Shown: one piece after another, positions 5,407 through 5,719 of the stretch
Layout of the letters: the number at the start of each line of letters is the position of its first letter
Position numbering within the stretch: position 1 is the stretch's first letter
Assembly (NCBI GenBank): GCA_937880065.1
Contig: CALFMA010000248.1
Span: 1 to 5,719, forward strand
Direction: 5' to 3'
DNA length: 5,719 bases
Source: an uncultured Ruminococcus sp.
GTDB lineage: Bacteria; Bacillota_A; Clostridia; Oscillospirales; Ruminococcaceae
Notes under the pieces: generated by a model
Databases searched by the model: none
What the model was told of the DNA's origin: nothing
What the model saw: only the letters and a program-made list of their open reading frames with translations
Program-made: the position numbers and the translations under genes

Positions 5407-5719
5407 CAGATGAATACGCCGTTGTTTTCAAGCTCTCCCACTAAATCCTCACCGATGAAGCCTACGTTGTAGGGAGTGATGATGTATGTGAGATTTGCAA
5501 CGGGCTTGAGGCTTCCGCCGTTTGCATACGCAACGCCCACGAGGAAGTCGATGATTCTTCTTCTGTTCTCAGGAGAAGCGGTTTCCAGATTCAGTACAAC
5601 GGTCTTTCTGCTGATGAGATGGTCGGCAATTGCCTTTGCATCCGTGAATACCTCCGGCTTTACCAGAACAACCTGCAGCTGTGCGGTAGCCTGAATATTT
5701 ACAATATTGGAGCCGGGAG
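5406..5719 (-). CDS. sepF: SepF, cell division protein (C-terminal part, runs off the window)
   Basis: SepF is a peripheral membrane protein that binds the FtsZ C-terminal tail, anchors and bundles FtsZ filaments, and supports septum formation. The visible 103 C-terminal residues are the SepF core domain (DUF552 type). They begin with a short linker, then VVLVKPEVFTDAKAIADHL, KTVVLNLE, RRRIIDFLVGVAYANGGSL and NLTYIITPYNVGF, and end in a short acidic tail closing with NNGVFI. The missing part beyond the right edge should be the N-terminal membrane-binding amphipathic helix and a variable linker. The stop TGA overlaps the ylmH ATG by one base. It is the most upstream gene of the visible operon, so the promoter is outside the window. 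Confidence 0.95.
   Translation of the reverse strand, partial: PGSNIVNIQATAQLQVVLVKPEVFTDAKAIADHLISRKTVVLNLETASPENRRRIIDFLVGVAYANGGSLKPVANLTYIITPYNVGFIGEDLVGELENNGVFI

Overview
The window looks like a chromosomal piece of a low-to-mid GC Gram-positive bacterium of the Clostridia, most likely near Ruminococcus/Oscillospiraceae. This rests on gene content, gene order, strong purine-rich Shine-Dalgarno (SD) sites and a clostridial-type IleRS; I could run no taxonomic search. Nearly everything lies on the minus strand in one compact, probably co-transcribed cluster that reads right to left: sepF (3' part only) - ylmH - divIVA - ileS - lspA - rluD-like. This is the conserved division and cell-wall-proximal cluster of Firmicutes, except that ylmG, usually between sepF and ylmH, is absent.

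Layout from right to left. At 5406-5719 is the C-terminal half of SepF (FtsZ anchoring). At 4642-5406 is YlmH, an S4-domain RNA-binding protein whose ATG shares one base with the sepF stop (TGATG). At 4082-4630 is DivIVA, a polar/septal coiled-coil protein. At 1268-4036 is a full-length IleRS. At 693-1208 is the lipoprotein signal peptidase LspA. At 128-700 is a shortened RluD-type pseudouridine synthase overlapping lspA by 8 nt. From 118 to about 190 the sequence is dense in hairpins, including a terminator-like one. At 3-134 on the plus strand is a fragment of an unrelated family 2 glycosyltransferase, cut off where the hairpins begin. No stretch above 300 bases is without a gene.

How they work together: SepF and DivIVA organise the septum, YlmH works on RNA or the ribosome, IleRS charges tRNA-Ile, LspA matures lipoproteins, and RluD would modify 23S rRNA. 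It is a growth and division housekeeping operon held together by overlaps and short gaps. Its promoter must lie beyond the right edge.

The most unusual signals are not genes. (1) The ileS ribosome-binding site appears to be a perfect 12-nt SD split by a 20-nt palindrome. Folding the palindrome away restores normal spacing to the ATG, and the neighbouring divIVA site has the same layout without the insert. (2) A second palindrome with the same outer arms sits just after ileS, so the gene is bracketed by two related hairpins. (3) The left end looks rearranged: rluD loses its homology right after the catalytic block, and the glycosyltransferase loses its 3' part within about 110 bp of that point. 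I found no CRISPR array, tRNA, rRNA, transposase or novel defence system.
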